A stretch of DNA of 64,000 nucleotides from Betaproteobacteria bacterium (GCA_947453725.1 CANGHH010000001.1:310001-374000), one strand, 5' to 3'; shown: positions 7,129 to 16,339, counted from the stretch's first letter. The notes: generated from the letters alone by a model not told the origin. Numbers and translations: made by a program.

Positions 7129-9456
7129 ATGAATACCCCCACCAGCCTTCCCCGTCGTCAATTCCTGGGCACCGTCGGTGCCGCCAGTGCCGCCCTCAGC
7201 GGCCTGACCCTCGGCCTGATCCTGCCGCAGCGTGCCGAAGCCGCCACGGCGACCGCCGTCAACTCCTGGCTGACCATCGGCAGCGACGACAGCATCACCC
7301 TGACCATCGGTTCTTCCGACATGGGCCAGGGCTCTTTCCAGACCCTGGCCATCGTGCTCTGCGAAGACCTGATGGTCGCGCCGACCCGCGTGTCGCTGGT
7401 GCAGGGTGGGCCGACGATGGTCAGCCCGGCGCCGGTCGGCACTGCCATCAGCACCGGCGGCAGCGGTGTCATCCGCAACAACTACTGGACCGTGCGCAAG
7501 GCGAGCGCGATTGCCCGCGAGATGCTGGTCAGTGCCGCCATGCAGGCCCAGGGTGACGCCACCCGCAGCAACTACAGCGTCAGCAACGGGGTCATCACGC
7601 ACAGCAGCGGCGCCAGCTACCGCTACGGCCAGGTGGCGGCCGCAGCGGCGCTGTTGCCGGTGCCGGCAAGCGGCCCGCTGGTGCCCGACAGCCAGTTCCA
7701 GTACATCGGCAAGAGCGCCGTCGCGCCCCGCGCCGACATCCCGTCCAAGGTCGACGGCAGTGCGGTCTTCGGGCTCGACGTCCGGGTGCCGAACATGGTC
7801 TACGCGGTCATCAAGCACGCGCCCACCGTCGGCAGCACCCTCGCGGCGGTGCCGGCCACGCCGGCCGGCATGATCGCCGTCGTGCCGGTGAAGGTCTTCG
7901 CGGGCGGATCGGTACCTGACGTGCCGGTTACCAAAGCTGGCGTGACCACGATGACCACGGTCGCCGTCGCCAGCCTGGCCCGGGGTGGCGAGTTGGCCGG
8001 CAACGTCAATGCCGTGGCCGTCGTGGGGACCAGCACCTGGGACGCCTGGCAAGGCGCCCGCCGCCTGTCGCCGAGCTGGACGGTGCCGGCCAACGCGGCC
8101 AGTCTGAACACGGCCCAGTTCTTTGCCGACGCGCAGAAGGCCATGACCCAGGCGCGGCCCTACAACGCGCCCGACCAGAGCCCGCTGGGCTCGCTGTACC
8201 CGATCGAGCGCTCCACGGGCGATGCCGTGGACCTGCTCGGTCGGTCGGCGATCAAGATGGACGTCACCTATTCGCTGCCTTACGTCGCCCACGCGATGTT
8301 CGAGGTGGTGAACTGCACGGTCGACTACGTGGCCGGGGTCAAGTGCGAAGTCTGGGCGCCGACCCAGGTGGCCAAGACGGCGCTGGCCGTCGTGAGGGCC
8401 CTCACCGGCATGACGGCAGCGCAGGTCACCATCCACACGACCCTGCTGGGCGGCGGTCTGGGCCGCAAGCTCGAAGTCGACTTCATCAGCCAGGCGGTGC
8501 AGGTCGGCATGGCGATCGGTCGCCCGGTGAAGCTGATGTGGCCCCGCGAGGAAGACTTCGCGCACGACCAGTACCGGCCGATGGCGCTGATGCGGGTGCG
8601 GGCCGGCATGCTGGCCAACGGAACCATCAATTCCTGGGTCTACCGCACCGTTTCGCAGTCGATCCCGGGCCAACGGGGTACCGTGTATCCGAACGCCACG
8701 GCAGCCTACGACGCCCAGGCCGTCGAAGGGGCGGCCGGGCTGCCCTACAAGTTCGGCTCCAAGCTGGTCGAGTGGGTGAAATTCAACGCCTCGCCGGTGC
8801 CGGTGGGCTACTGGCGCAGTGTCGGCGCATCGCTGAACACCTTCGTCGTGGAATCGGTGGTCGATGAACTGGTCGCAGCCTACGGCAAGGAGGACGCCTA
8901 CCAGTTCCGACGCAACCGCCTGACCGACCCGCGCTGGCTGGCGGTGCTGGACGCGGCCGCCACTGCCGCGGGCTGGAACAACGCCCTGCCGGCGGGTTCG
9001 GCGCGCGGCATCGCGATCGGCACGGCTTTCAACACCATCGTCGCCCAGGTCGTCGAGATCTCGGGCGTGACGTCCACCGGCATCCGCATCTCGAAGGTCA
9101 CCGTCGCGGTTGACTGCTACCTGCCGGTCAGCCCGGACGGCATCGAGCAGCAGATCGTCGGCGGCGTGGTGCACGCGATCAATGCCACGCTGTTCGGCCG
9201 CCAGACCTTCACCAATGGCGCTGCCGACATCAAGAACTTCAACCGCAGCCGGATGATCCGCATCAACGAAGCGCCGCCGGTCCAGGTGGTGATCCTGCCG
9301 GCGCCGGCTGTCGCCGACCCCGCGGTGCCCATTGGCGGCGTCGGTGAACTGGGCGTGCCGACCTTCGCGCCGGCGCTGGCCAATGCCTACTTCAAGCTGA
9401 CCGGCACGCGCCAGCGCAGCCTGCCCTTCTTCCCCAACGCGACGATGTCGGGCTGA
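7129..9456 (+). CDS. Periplasmic molybdopterin-dependent hydroxylase large subunit (IorB-like)
   Basis: A 775-residue molybdopterin cytosine dinucleotide subunit of the aldehyde/isoquinoline oxidoreductase type. It starts with a twin-arginine signal (RRQFLG at residues 9-14, then a hydrophobic stretch ending AEA), so the folded heterodimer is exported to the periplasm. The family GQGSFQTLA segment and the late GGVGELG motif near residue 739, whose Glu is the expected catalytic base, are visible. Family members hydroxylate N-heterocycles or oxidise aldehydes. Electrons usually go to a c-type cytochrome, but none is encoded next to it here. The small subunit is immediately upstream and a PEP-CTERM protein gene follows 48 nt later. 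Confidence 0.88.
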   Translation: MNTPTSLPRRQFLGTVGAASAALSGLTLGLILPQRAEAATATAVNSWLTIGSDDSITLTIGSSDMGQGSFQTLAIVLCEDLMVAPTRVSLVQGGPTMVSPAPVGTAISTGGSGVIRNNYWTVRKASAIAREMLVSAAMQAQGDATRSNYSVSNGVITHSSGASYRYGQVAAAAALLPVPASGPLVPDSQFQYIGKSAVAPRADIPSKVDGSAVFGLDVRVPNMVYAVIKHAPTVGSTLAAVPATPAGMIAVVPVKVFAGGSVPDVPVTKAGVTTMTTVAVASLARGGELAGNVNAVAVVGTSTWDAWQGARRLSPSWTVPANAASLNTAQFFADAQKAMTQARPYNAPDQSPLGSLYPIERSTGDAVDLLGRSAIKMDVTYSLPYVAHAMFEVVNCTVDYVAGVKCEVWAPTQVAKTALAVVRALTGMTAAQVTIHTTLLGGGLGRKLEVDFISQAVQVGMAIGRPVKLMWPREEDFAHDQYRPMALMRVRAGMLANGTINSWVYRTVSQSIPGQRGTVYPNATAAYDAQAVEGAAGLPYKFGSKLVEWVKFNASPVPVGYWRSVGASLNTFVVESVVDELVAAYGKEDAYQFRRNRLTDPRWLAVLDAAATAAGWNNALPAGSARGIAIGTAFNTIVAQVVEISGVTSTGIRISKVTVAVDCYLPVSPDGIEQQIVGGVVHAINATLFGRQTFTNGAADIKNFNRSRMIRINEAPPVQVVILPAPAVADPAVPIGGVGELGVPTFAPALANAYFKLTGTRQRSLPFFPNATMSG

Positions 9457-9504
9457 AGCGCGTCCGACCGAACCCCTGCTTTCCAACCCAATCTCGAGCC
9501 TGCC

Positions 9505-10170
9505 ATGTCCAACACCTTCATCCAGACCGCACTGGCCGCCGCGGCCCTGGCTTTCGTCCAGCAAGCCGGCGCGGACACGATCACGATCACCTTCGATGAG
9601 ATCGGCATCACCGCCGGCACCATCCTGTCCAACCAGTACGCATCGCTGGGCGTCACCTTCTCGCCGGACGCATTCAGCGGCGCCGGGTCGTCGAGCAGCG
9701 GTGCGCATTGGGCCACCAACACGGGCATGACGGTCGTTGCCAGTTCGGGCCCCGATGCCGATGTCGGCGAATTGGGAAGCCCGACGCTGGTCAGCGGCAA
9801 TGTGCTGCACAGCTTGTCGGACTGGTTGAACGAGGATGGCGATGCCAGCTTCCGCGTCTCGTTTACCACGCCGGTCAACTTCTTCAGCGCCACCTTTGCC
9901 GGGGTTTACGACGTCGCCGACACGCGCCTCTTCTTCTTCAACGGCGCGACGCCGCTGGGCACCGTCACGGGTGCGGGCCAGTCGGCGGGTCAGTTCGTGT
10001 TGAAGTCAGGGCCTTACGCCGACTCCATCACCAGTGTCGTCGTCACACCGGGCAGCTTCTACGACTGGGTCGGCGTCGACAACATCACGTTCGCTGTGCC
10101 CGAACCCGCCAGTTACGCCACCCTGGCGCTGGGCCTGGGCCTGCTGGCCTTCGTGCGCCGCCGCCGCTGA
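9505..10170 (+). CDS. PEP-CTERM sorting-domain exported protein
   Basis: A 221-residue protein with an N-terminal signal peptide (TALAAAALAFVQQAGA) and a C-terminal sorting tag made of VPEPAS, a hydrophobic helix YATLALGLGLLAFV, and a terminal Arg run. Such proteins are recognised by an exosortase (EpsH/XrtA type) at the inner membrane and are linked to exopolysaccharide or biofilm matrix. The middle is Ser/Thr/Gly-rich with beta-strand character and no enzymatic motif. The exosortase gene is not in this window. Being 48 nt after the hydroxylase large subunit, it may share that transcript. Confidence 0.88.
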   Translation: MSNTFIQTALAAAALAFVQQAGADTITITFDEIGITAGTILSNQYASLGVTFSPDAFSGAGSSSSGAHWATNTGMTVVASSGPDADVGELGSPTLVSGNVLHSLSDWLNEDGDASFRVSFTTPVNFFSATFAGVYDVADTRLFFFNGATPLGTVTGAGQSAGQFVLKSGPYADSITSVVVTPGSFYDWVGVDNITFAVPEPASYATLALGLGLLAFVRRRR

Positions 10171-10178
10171 GAGCCGAT

Positions 10179-10198
10179 GCCGGCGAGCGGCCGGCTTT
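10179..10198 (+). terminator. Terminator after the PEP-CTERM gene
   Basis: GCCGGC, a 5-nt loop, GCCGGC, then TTT, nine bases after the stop codon. A second strong GC hairpin (GGGCCGG/CCGGCCC, about 10219-10236) follows before the convergent minus-strand gene, so the two units are well separated. Confidence 0.6.
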
Positions 10199-10278
10199 GA
10201 CCGCTGGCGCAGCGCGCCGGGCCGGGCACCGGCCCGGGCCTGGTCAGCGGGTGCGGGGTTGACCAGGCCAGACGGCCT

Positions 10279-11085
10279 TCAGGGCGGCGCCAGTGCGGCC
10301 ACCAGTTGATCAGCCAGGGCGATCAGTTCGCTCTGCAGCCGCTGCACCGGTTCCTGCCATGTGCTGCTGGGCTGCTGCGCGCCGAGCAGCGCCTCCACGG
10401 CCTCGATGCGCTGGACCAGCGCGGTGGCGGACAAGAGCGCGCAGGCGCCGCGCAGCGAATGGCAGGCCCGCCACAGCGCGGCCGCGTCGCCCTGGCTGGC
10501 GGCGGGCAGCAGCGCCGGGTCGCCGGCGCGGTAGACGGTCGCGAAGCGCAGCAGCACGCGTTCGAGCCGCGGCATCTGGCCGCCGAGGTTTTGCAGGGAC
10601 CCGTTGACGTCGAGGCCGGCGATGGCCGCCAGCCGCTGCCGGCGCTGGGGGGCGCCGTCGTCAGCAGCGGCTGGCGCCTGGGTCAGGCGCGGGCTGACGG
10701 TCACGGCCGGCGGGCCTGGCGCCCAGCGCTGCAGTGCGCGCTGCAGCTGGGCCGCCCGAACGGGCTTGGTCAGGTAGTCGTCCATGCCGGCGGCGAGGCA
10801 GGCGCTGCGGTCGTCGGCCTGGTCATTGGCGGTCAGTGCGATGATCGCCGGCAGCGTCCCGCGGGCCTGGCGGATGCGGCGCGTGGCTTCGATGCCGTCC
10901 ATGCCCGGCATCTGCACGTCCATCACGATCAGGTCATAGGCCCGGCTCAGCGCCATCGCCACCGCCTCGGCACCGTCGGCGGCGCTGTCGGCTTGCACGC
11001 CGATGTGCCGCAGCAGTTCGACCGCCACCTCGCGATTGATCGCGTTGTCGTCGACCACCAGAACACGGCAGGCCGGCTGCGTCAC
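10279..11085 (-). CDS. Receiver-Hpt phosphorelay protein
   Basis: A 268-residue protein starting at a GTG that overlaps the MFS stop as GTGA. Residues 6-122 form a receiver domain (LVVDDNAINREV, phospho-acceptor D56 in VMDVQMPGMDG, K107 in TKP). Residues 150-268 form a histidine phosphotransfer domain with H209 in RACHSLRGACALL. This REC-Hpt pair is what would normally be fused to the end of a hybrid kinase. Here the kinase two genes upstream lacks a receiver, so the relay appears to be split in trans. There is no DNA-binding domain. Confidence 0.87.
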   Translation of the reverse strand: MTQPACRVLVVDDNAINREVAVELLRHIGVQADSAADGAEAVAMALSRAYDLIVMDVQMPGMDGIEATRRIRQARGTLPAIIALTANDQADDRSACLAAGMDDYLTKPVRAAQLQRALQRWAPGPPAVTVSPRLTQAPAAADDGAPQRRQRLAAIAGLDVNGSLQNLGGQMPRLERVLLRFATVYRAGDPALLPAASQGDAAALWRACHSLRGACALLSATALVQRIEAVEALLGAQQPSSTWQEPVQRLQSELIALADQLVAALAPP

Positions 11086-12293
11086 GGCGCCACCGCCTTG
11101 TCGGGGCGGCGGACCAGCAGGCCCAGCAGCGCCAGCCCGGAAAAGGCCGCGCCCGCCGCGAAAGTGGCCGGCGCGCCGTGGCGGTCCCAGAGCCAGCCGG
11201 CGGTGCCGCTGGCAACCAGCATCGCCAGTCCGCTGACCAGGTTGAAGACGCCGTAGGCCGTGCCGCGCAGGTCGGCCGGTGCGGTGTCGGCCACCATGGT
11301 GGCCATCAGGCCCTGCGTGATGCCCATGTGCACGCCCCACAGCGCCACCCCGCCGAGCACCGCAGCCCAGTGGCTGCTGCTGGCCAGCACCGCGTCAGCG
11401 GCGATCAGCACCAGCAGGCCCATGGCCAGCAAGGCGCGGTGGCTGATGCGGTCGGACAGCGCGCCGAAGGGGTAGGCCGAAGCCGCGTAGACGGCGTTCA
11501 TCGCCACCATGACCAGCGGCACCAGCGCCATTGCGATGCCGCTTTGCTGGGCGCGCAGCACCAGGAAGGCCTCGCTGAAACGGGCCAGCGTGAAGACCGC
11601 GCCGACGCCCACCACCCACCAATAGCCGGCGCCCAGGCGGGCCAGCTGGGCGCGTTGGATCGGGTTGGTGCGCGGCGTGCCGGGCGCCGGCACCGGTTCG
11701 TGGACGGCCAGCGCCAGGACCGCCACCGCCAGCAGGCCCGGGATCACGGCGACCCAGAACACGGCGCGGAAATCGTCGGCCCACAGCAGCATCAGACCGA
11801 CCGCCAGCAGCGGGCCCGTGAAGGCGCCGACAGTGTCCAGCGACTGCCGCAGGCCGAAGGCCGCCCCGCGCAGCGCCGGCGGCGTGACGTCGGCCACCAG
11901 CGCGTCGCGCGGCGCGCCGCGGATGCCCTTGCCGACACGGTCGACCAGGCGCGCCGTGACGATCAGCCCCAGGCCCGGCGCCAGCGCGAACAGCGGCTTG
12001 CTCAGGGCGCCCATCGTGTAACCCAGCAGGGCCAGCGGCTTGCGCCGGCCGAGGTAGTCGCTGAGCGCGCCCGAAAAGATCTTGACGATCAGGGCGGTGG
12101 CCTCGGCCAGGCCTTCGATGAGGCCGATGCTGAAGGCGCTGGCGCCCAGCACCGTGGCCATGAACAGCGGCAGCAGGCTGTGGACCATCTCCGACGAGAT
12201 GTCCATCAGCAGGCTGACGAAGCCCAGCGCCCAGACGGCACGGGGCATGGCCGCCCGCGGGGGAAGCGGCCGGTCGGTGGGATCGGATGCCAT
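11082..12293 (-). CDS. Major facilitator superfamily transporter
   Basis: A 403-residue inner-membrane carrier with about 12 predicted transmembrane helices. The loop between helices 2 and 3 carries GALSDYLGRRKPLA, a good match to the MFS signature GxxxDRxGRR, with a second copy GALSDRISHR in the C-terminal half. The substrate cannot be read from sequence; the closest general types are drug or small-molecule efflux carriers. It sits between a sensor kinase and the REC-Hpt gene, with its stop overlapping the latter, so it is probably either an output target or a sensory partner of that relay. Confidence 0.88.
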   Translation of the reverse strand: MASDPTDRPLPPRAAMPRAVWALGFVSLLMDISSEMVHSLLPLFMATVLGASAFSIGLIEGLAEATALIVKIFSGALSDYLGRRKPLALLGYTMGALSKPLFALAPGLGLIVTARLVDRVGKGIRGAPRDALVADVTPPALRGAAFGLRQSLDTVGAFTGPLLAVGLMLLWADDFRAVFWVAVIPGLLAVAVLALAVHEPVPAPGTPRTNPIQRAQLARLGAGYWWVVGVGAVFTLARFSEAFLVLRAQQSGIAMALVPLVMVAMNAVYAASAYPFGALSDRISHRALLAMGLLVLIAADAVLASSSHWAAVLGGVALWGVHMGITQGLMATMVADTAPADLRGTAYGVFNLVSGLAMLVASGTAGWLWDRHGAPATFAAGAAFSGLALLGLLVRRPDKAVAP

Positions 12294-12333
12294 CACGAAA
12301 CGAGTGTAGGCGCCGTCGAGGCCGGCCTCAACC

Positions 12334-14487
12334 TCAAGACGATGGAGGATCGGCCGGACCTTCGCTGGTGCTGCGCGCCGGCAGCCGGATGTGGAAGACG
12401 GCGCCGCCGCCGGGCCGGTTGTCGGCGTGGATGGTGCCGCCGTGGGCGTCGACGATCTTGCGGCAGATGGCCAGGCCCAGTCCCGTGCCGCCCGAGCCGT
12501 CCTTCGTGTGGCTGGACTGCACGAAAGCTTCGAAGATGCTCTCGAGCTCGGCTGGCGGGATGCCCGGTCCCCGATCGCTGACGGCCAGGTGCAGCTCACC
12601 GCTGGCGGCCTGGTCGCCGATGAGGCTGATCAGGCCGCCAGCCGGCGAGAACTTGATGGCATTGGCCAGCACGTTGCGCAGCACCTGCTCGAAGCGCATC
12701 GGGTCGACCTTGGCCCGCAAGGGCTGTTCGGGCAGGTGCAGTTCCAGCCGCAACCCGCGCGCGCCCAGCTGCGGCAGCAGTTCGCCCGCCACGCCCCGCA
12801 CCAGGCCGCGCAGGTCGCTGCGCTCCAGGTTCATCGTGCCGATCGTGCTGTCGATCTTGGCCACGTCGAGCAGGTCGTTGACCAGGTTCAACATGCGCTG
12901 GCCCGCGCCCTGGATGTCGCCGAACATCGACTTGAACCGGTCCTGGTCGCGGGCCCGCATCAGCCCCAGTTCCGAAAAGCCGAGGATCGACTGCAGCGGC
13001 GTGCGCAGCTCGTGGCTGATGTTGGCGATGAACTCCGATTTCGCCTGCGAAGCCTCCTCGGCGGCGTCGCGGGCTTCGCGGGTGGCGCGCTCGGCGTTGC
13101 GCGACTCGGTGACGTCCATCGCGCTGCCGGCAAAGCCCAGCAGTTGCCCGTCCTGCTGCAGCGGCATCACCGACACATCGAACCAGCGCAGGCCCACCGC
13201 GGTGACCATCCGGGCCTGCAGCCGGCGCTGGCCGGCGTCGTTGGCGGCCGCGAACAGCGCGCGCACGGCCGGGCGGTCGGCCGGCACCAGCAGGTCCCAG
13301 GGGTGCCGGCCGACGGCGCTCTCCACTGGCGTGTGGGTGTAGTCGGCCCAGCGTTCGTTGACGAAGGTGAGGGCGCCGCTGGTGTCGGTGCGGAAGACGA
13401 TTTCCTGCAGGCTGGCGATGGTCACGCGCAACTCGCGTTCGCGCCGCGCCACTTGCTGCTGCGCCTGGTCGAGCTGGTCCCGGACCTGCTCGCGGGCGCG
13501 CATGCTGCGCGCCGCCGTGGCGGTCATGCCGCCGATCACCAGCAGCGCCGCCAGGGCCGTTGCCAGCAGCCGCAGCGCGCCGCTCGACCAGGCCGCCAGC
13601 GCCTGGCTGCGGTCGATTTCCACCAGCACCACCAGCGGCCGCGTCGCCGACACCTTGAAGGCTGCGATCTGGACCCCCGGCCGCAAGCCTTCGCCGACCC
13701 ACGGGCCCTGTTCCAGCCGGGGCAGGAAGGTGGTGTACGGCGGCAGCGACGACGCGTCGTCGCCCGGGTTGCGCGGCACGCCGGCGGTGGCTGCCAGCAG
13801 CTGGCCGCTGTAGGTGAGCAGGGCCGATGCGGCGCGTTCGTCCTTGACGGCGACTTGCTGGAAGTTGGTGAAGGCCTCCAGGTTGAGCAGCGCGACCACG
13901 TAGATCATCTGCCGGTCGGGCAGCAGCGCGCCACGCAGCAGCGGCAGGAAACCGACGCCGGTCGGCGCCACGCGCGGTGCGCGGCCACCTGCAACGTCGG
14001 TCAGCTCGGCCAGGTCACCGAGCTGGCGCGCCCGCACGAAAGGTCCCAGCGCGTCCTTTCCCGGCGCAGGCAGGCGGCCCAGCGCGTTCAGGGCAATCAC
14101 CCGGCCCTGTTCGCCAGCTTCGCTGCTGGCCACCAGCTGGCCTTGCGCGTCCATCAAGGCCACGCTGCGAACGAAGGGCAGGCTGACCAGGGTTTGCGTC
14201 AACGCGGCCCGAATTTCGGCGCCGTCCAATGGCAGGCCGCGGGCGGCGCCTTCGGCGATGCTGGCCAGCGCCAGGGCGGTGACATCGATGTTGCGCGTGG
14301 CCCGGTCGGCGAAGACCCGAGCCAGCAGTTCGTTGCGCTCGCGCAGGCTGTCGAGCAGTTGCTCGCGGTCGTGCAGCGCCAGCCAGCCCAGGGTCAGCAG
14401 CACCGCCGCCATCAGTGCCACGCCCGTGGCAACCACCGTGCGCTCGCTGGAGCGCCAGTCCAGCCTGGGCAGCGACGGCCATTTCAT
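12334..14487 (-). CDS. Membrane sensor histidine kinase with periplasmic sensor and PAS domain
   Basis: A 717-residue kinase. Domains in order: transmembrane helix 17-38; a periplasmic region of about 260 residues that resembles a Cache-type sensor; transmembrane helix 303-323; a short coiled-coil linker; a PAS domain about 345-460; HisKA with H492 in NISHELRTPLQS; and a HATPase domain with the N box around NVLANAIKF, G1 DRGPGI (638-643) and G2 GTGLGLAI (667-674). It has no C-terminal receiver. It follows a solute-binding protein gene by 15 nt, so the ligand may be presented by that protein. The downstream REC-Hpt product and the upstream REC protein are the likely phosphorelay partners. Confidence 0.92.
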   Translation of the reverse strand: MKWPSLPRLDWRSSERTVVATGVALMAAVLLTLGWLALHDREQLLDSLRERNELLARVFADRATRNIDVTALALASIAEGAARGLPLDGAEIRAALTQTLVSLPFVRSVALMDAQGQLVASSEAGEQGRVIALNALGRLPAPGKDALGPFVRARQLGDLAELTDVAGGRAPRVAPTGVGFLPLLRGALLPDRQMIYVVALLNLEAFTNFQQVAVKDERAASALLTYSGQLLAATAGVPRNPGDDASSLPPYTTFLPRLEQGPWVGEGLRPGVQIAAFKVSATRPLVVLVEIDRSQALAAWSSGALRLLATALAALLVIGGMTATAARSMRAREQVRDQLDQAQQQVARRERELRVTIASLQEIVFRTDTSGALTFVNERWADYTHTPVESAVGRHPWDLLVPADRPAVRALFAAANDAGQRRLQARMVTAVGLRWFDVSVMPLQQDGQLLGFAGSAMDVTESRNAERATREARDAAEEASQAKSEFIANISHELRTPLQSILGFSELGLMRARDQDRFKSMFGDIQGAGQRMLNLVNDLLDVAKIDSTIGTMNLERSDLRGLVRGVAGELLPQLGARGLRLELHLPEQPLRAKVDPMRFEQVLRNVLANAIKFSPAGGLISLIGDQAASGELHLAVSDRGPGIPPAELESIFEAFVQSSHTKDGSGGTGLGLAICRKIVDAHGGTIHADNRPGGGAVFHIRLPARSTSEGPADPPSS

Positions 14488-14502
14488 GCCGCGACGGGCC
14501 TT

Positions 14503-15357
14503 TCAGCGCAGCCGCACGATGGGGCCCAGGCCGTGTCGCTTGGCCGCCGCCTCCAGCCGGCCGTCGCGCTGGATGCGCGCGACGAAGTCATCGGCCATGG
14601 CCAGCCAGGCCGCGTCGCCTTTCTTCATGGCGTAGGCGTAGGGCAGCACGTGCAGCGGCGCCGGCGGCGAGATCAGCGTGGCCCAGTCGGCGTTGTCCAG
14701 CAGGCGGCGGCTGTAGGGGTAGTCGGTCATGAAGACGTCGACCCGGCCGGCTTCCAGTTCGCGTTCGCGGGTCGCCGGCGGGCTGACGCGGACCAGCCGG
14801 GCCTGCTTCAGCTCGGCGGCCATCACCGGTTCCATGAAGGTGCCGGCCTGCACGGCCACGGCCACGCCGGGCTTGTCGATGTCTTCCCAGCGCTGCACCA
14901 CGCGATTGCCCTTGGTGGTGACGCCATAGATGTCGCTCTGCAGGTAGGGCCGCGTGAAGGCCAGCTGTTCCTGGCGCGCTGGCAACTGGCCGACGGCGAA
15001 CATCGCGATGTCGCAACGGTCGCCCTTCAGGTCGTCGATCAGGGTCGCAAAAGACGAATCCACGTACTGCACCGCGGCCTTGATGTCGCGGCCGAACTCG
15101 GCCGACAGGTCGATGTCGATGCCGGCCAATTGCTGGGTCCGCGGGTGGCGCAGGCTGATGCCGTAGTAGTCGGGCCAGATGCACACGCGCACTGTGTTGC
15201 CGGCCTTGACGCGGTCTTGCACCGTGCCGGCCAGCGCGGGTGCGGCCGCCGCGGCCCAGAGCAGAGCGCCGGTGCCGAGCAGGCGGGCTGCCACACGGGT
15301 CGCCGTGCGGGCAACAGAGCGGGCGGCAGGGCGGATGGTGGGTTGCAAGGGCTTCAT
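14503..15357 (-). CDS. Periplasmic solute-binding protein, family 3 (signalling partner)
   Basis: A 284-residue amino-acid-type binding protein (SBP_bac_3) with an Arg-rich n-region and signal peptide ending ALA. The mature part begins GTVQDRVKAGNTVRVC and includes the typical GIDIDLSAEFGRDI and DIAMFAVGQLPAR segments. No ABC permease or ATPase is nearby. Instead it lies between a REC protein (13 nt away) and a sensor kinase (15 nt away), which argues for ligand sensing rather than uptake. The chosen ATG gives the signal peptide; longer in-frame readings run into the REC gene. Confidence 0.85.
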   Translation of the reverse strand: MKPLQPTIRPAARSVARTATRVAARLLGTGALLWAAAAAPALAGTVQDRVKAGNTVRVCIWPDYYGISLRHPRTQQLAGIDIDLSAEFGRDIKAAVQYVDSSFATLIDDLKGDRCDIAMFAVGQLPARQEQLAFTRPYLQSDIYGVTTKGNRVVQRWEDIDKPGVAVAVQAGTFMEPVMAAELKQARLVRVSPPATRERELEAGRVDVFMTDYPYSRRLLDNADWATLISPPAPLHVLPYAYAMKKGDAAWLAMADDFVARIQRDGRLEAAAKRHGLGPIVRLR

Positions 15358-15370
15358 CGCAAGTGCTGGT

Positions 15371-15775
15371 TCAGGGGTTCGGGTGCAGGCCGGCGCTGTC
15401 GGTGCCGCCGGCCTTGAAGAGGCTGCCCAGCAGTTCCAGCAGCTCCATCGGGCTGAAAGGCTTGACCAGGTAGTTGTCGGCACCGGCCTGCAGGCCGGCT
15501 TCGCGGTCGGCGCTGGCGCCGCGCGCCGACAGCATCACCACGGGCACCTGCTGCAGCTGGGCGCCGGCCTTGATCGCGCGGCACAGGTCCAGACCGTCGA
15601 GGGTGCCGGACATCATCACGTCGAGCAGCACCACGTCGGGTTGGACCTGGCGCGCCAGATCCCAGCCGGCGTTCGCGTCGGCCGCTTCGTGGATTTCGTA
15701 GTCCTCGAATTCCAGTGTGATGCGGATCAGGCGGCGGATCACCGCGTGGTCTTCGACGATCAGGATCTTCTTCAT
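15371..15775 (-). CDS. Single-domain response regulator (CheY-like)
   Basis: A 134-residue receiver domain alone: acidic pocket VEDH near the start, phospho-acceptor D52 in LLDVMMSG, and conserved K105 in YLVKPFSP. The short C-terminal tail has no output domain. It is the first gene of the operon that continues with the solute-binding protein, kinase, MFS carrier and REC-Hpt. In a relay it could be the terminal acceptor after Hpt, acting by protein-protein contact. Confidence 0.92.
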   Translation of the reverse strand: MKKILIVEDHAVIRRLIRITLEFEDYEIHEAADANAGWDLARQVQPDVVLLDVMMSGTLDGLDLCRAIKAGAQLQQVPVVMLSARGASADREAGLQAGADNYLVKPFSPMELLELLGSLFKAGGTDSAGLHPNP

Positions 15776-15800
15776 GTGCTCAGCCGCTGCGGAACAGGTG

Positions 15801-15817
15801 GGTCGAACAGCTCGACC
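15801..15817. promoter_or_regulatory. Inverted repeat upstream of the signalling operon
   Basis: GGTCGA, five bases, TCGACC, lying 26 bp before the start of the REC gene. It is placed where an operator or a promoter-proximal hairpin for this operon could be. I cannot name a factor. Confidence 0.35.
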
Positions 15818-15841
15818 TGGCTATTGTGCTGGGCGGTTGCG

Positions 15842-16339
15842 TCAGCCGCCCGGCGCGCTGCGTGCCGCGGGTGCCACCGCTGGCGCCTTGACCACCCGCA
15901 CCCGGCCGCCGGTGGTGACCAGGACCACCGCGTCACCAGGTGCGAAGGATTCGGCGGCCTGCGCCTGGACCACCGAACGGCGGTCGCCATTGCGCAGCTG
16001 GACCAGGATTTCAAGGCCTTCCTCGCGCGTGGCGGCCCTTTCGGTGACGTTGCCGATGACGCCGCCGACCACCGCGCCGATCACGCCCGCGACCGCGCCG
16101 TCACGGCGGCCGCCGACGCTGGAACCGGCGATGCCGCCGATGACGCCGCCGGCGGCCGCACCCAGGCCCGACTGCGAGCCATCGACGGTGACCGACCGGG
16201 TGCTCAGCACCACGGCGTCGATGACCGTGGAGATGCGCTGCGTGTCGTGGCGGCTGACCACATCGGGGCTGCTGGTGGCGCAAGCGCCGAGGGCCAGCGT
16301 GGCCGCTGCCAGCCAGGCGGTGTTGAATGCTCGATTCAT
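15842..16339 (-). CDS. Glycine-zipper outer-membrane lipoprotein, SlyB-like
   Basis: A 165-residue lipoprotein with lipobox LALGAC, so it is lipidated at that Cys and, lacking an Asp at +2, probably goes to the outer membrane. The centre holds a classic glycine-zipper hairpin with GAAAGGVIGGIAG followed by GAVAGVIGAVVGGVIG, and the C-terminal part resembles SlyB/Pcp. SlyB-type proteins stabilise the outer membrane under stress. It is divided from the signalling operon by 66 bp and from the HNH gene by 71 bp and looks monocistronic. Confidence 0.85.
   Translation of the reverse strand: MNRAFNTAWLAAATLALGACATSSPDVVSRHDTQRISTVIDAVVLSTRSVTVDGSQSGLGAAAGGVIGGIAGSSVGGRRDGAVAGVIGAVVGGVIGNVTERAATREEGLEILVQLRNGDRRSVVQAQAAESFAPGDAVVLVTTGGRVRVVKAPAVAPAARSAPGG

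Noticed and set aside
14503..15357. Complete ABC importer at the signalling operon
   Set aside because: Only the binding protein is present; no permease or ATPase gene is linked.
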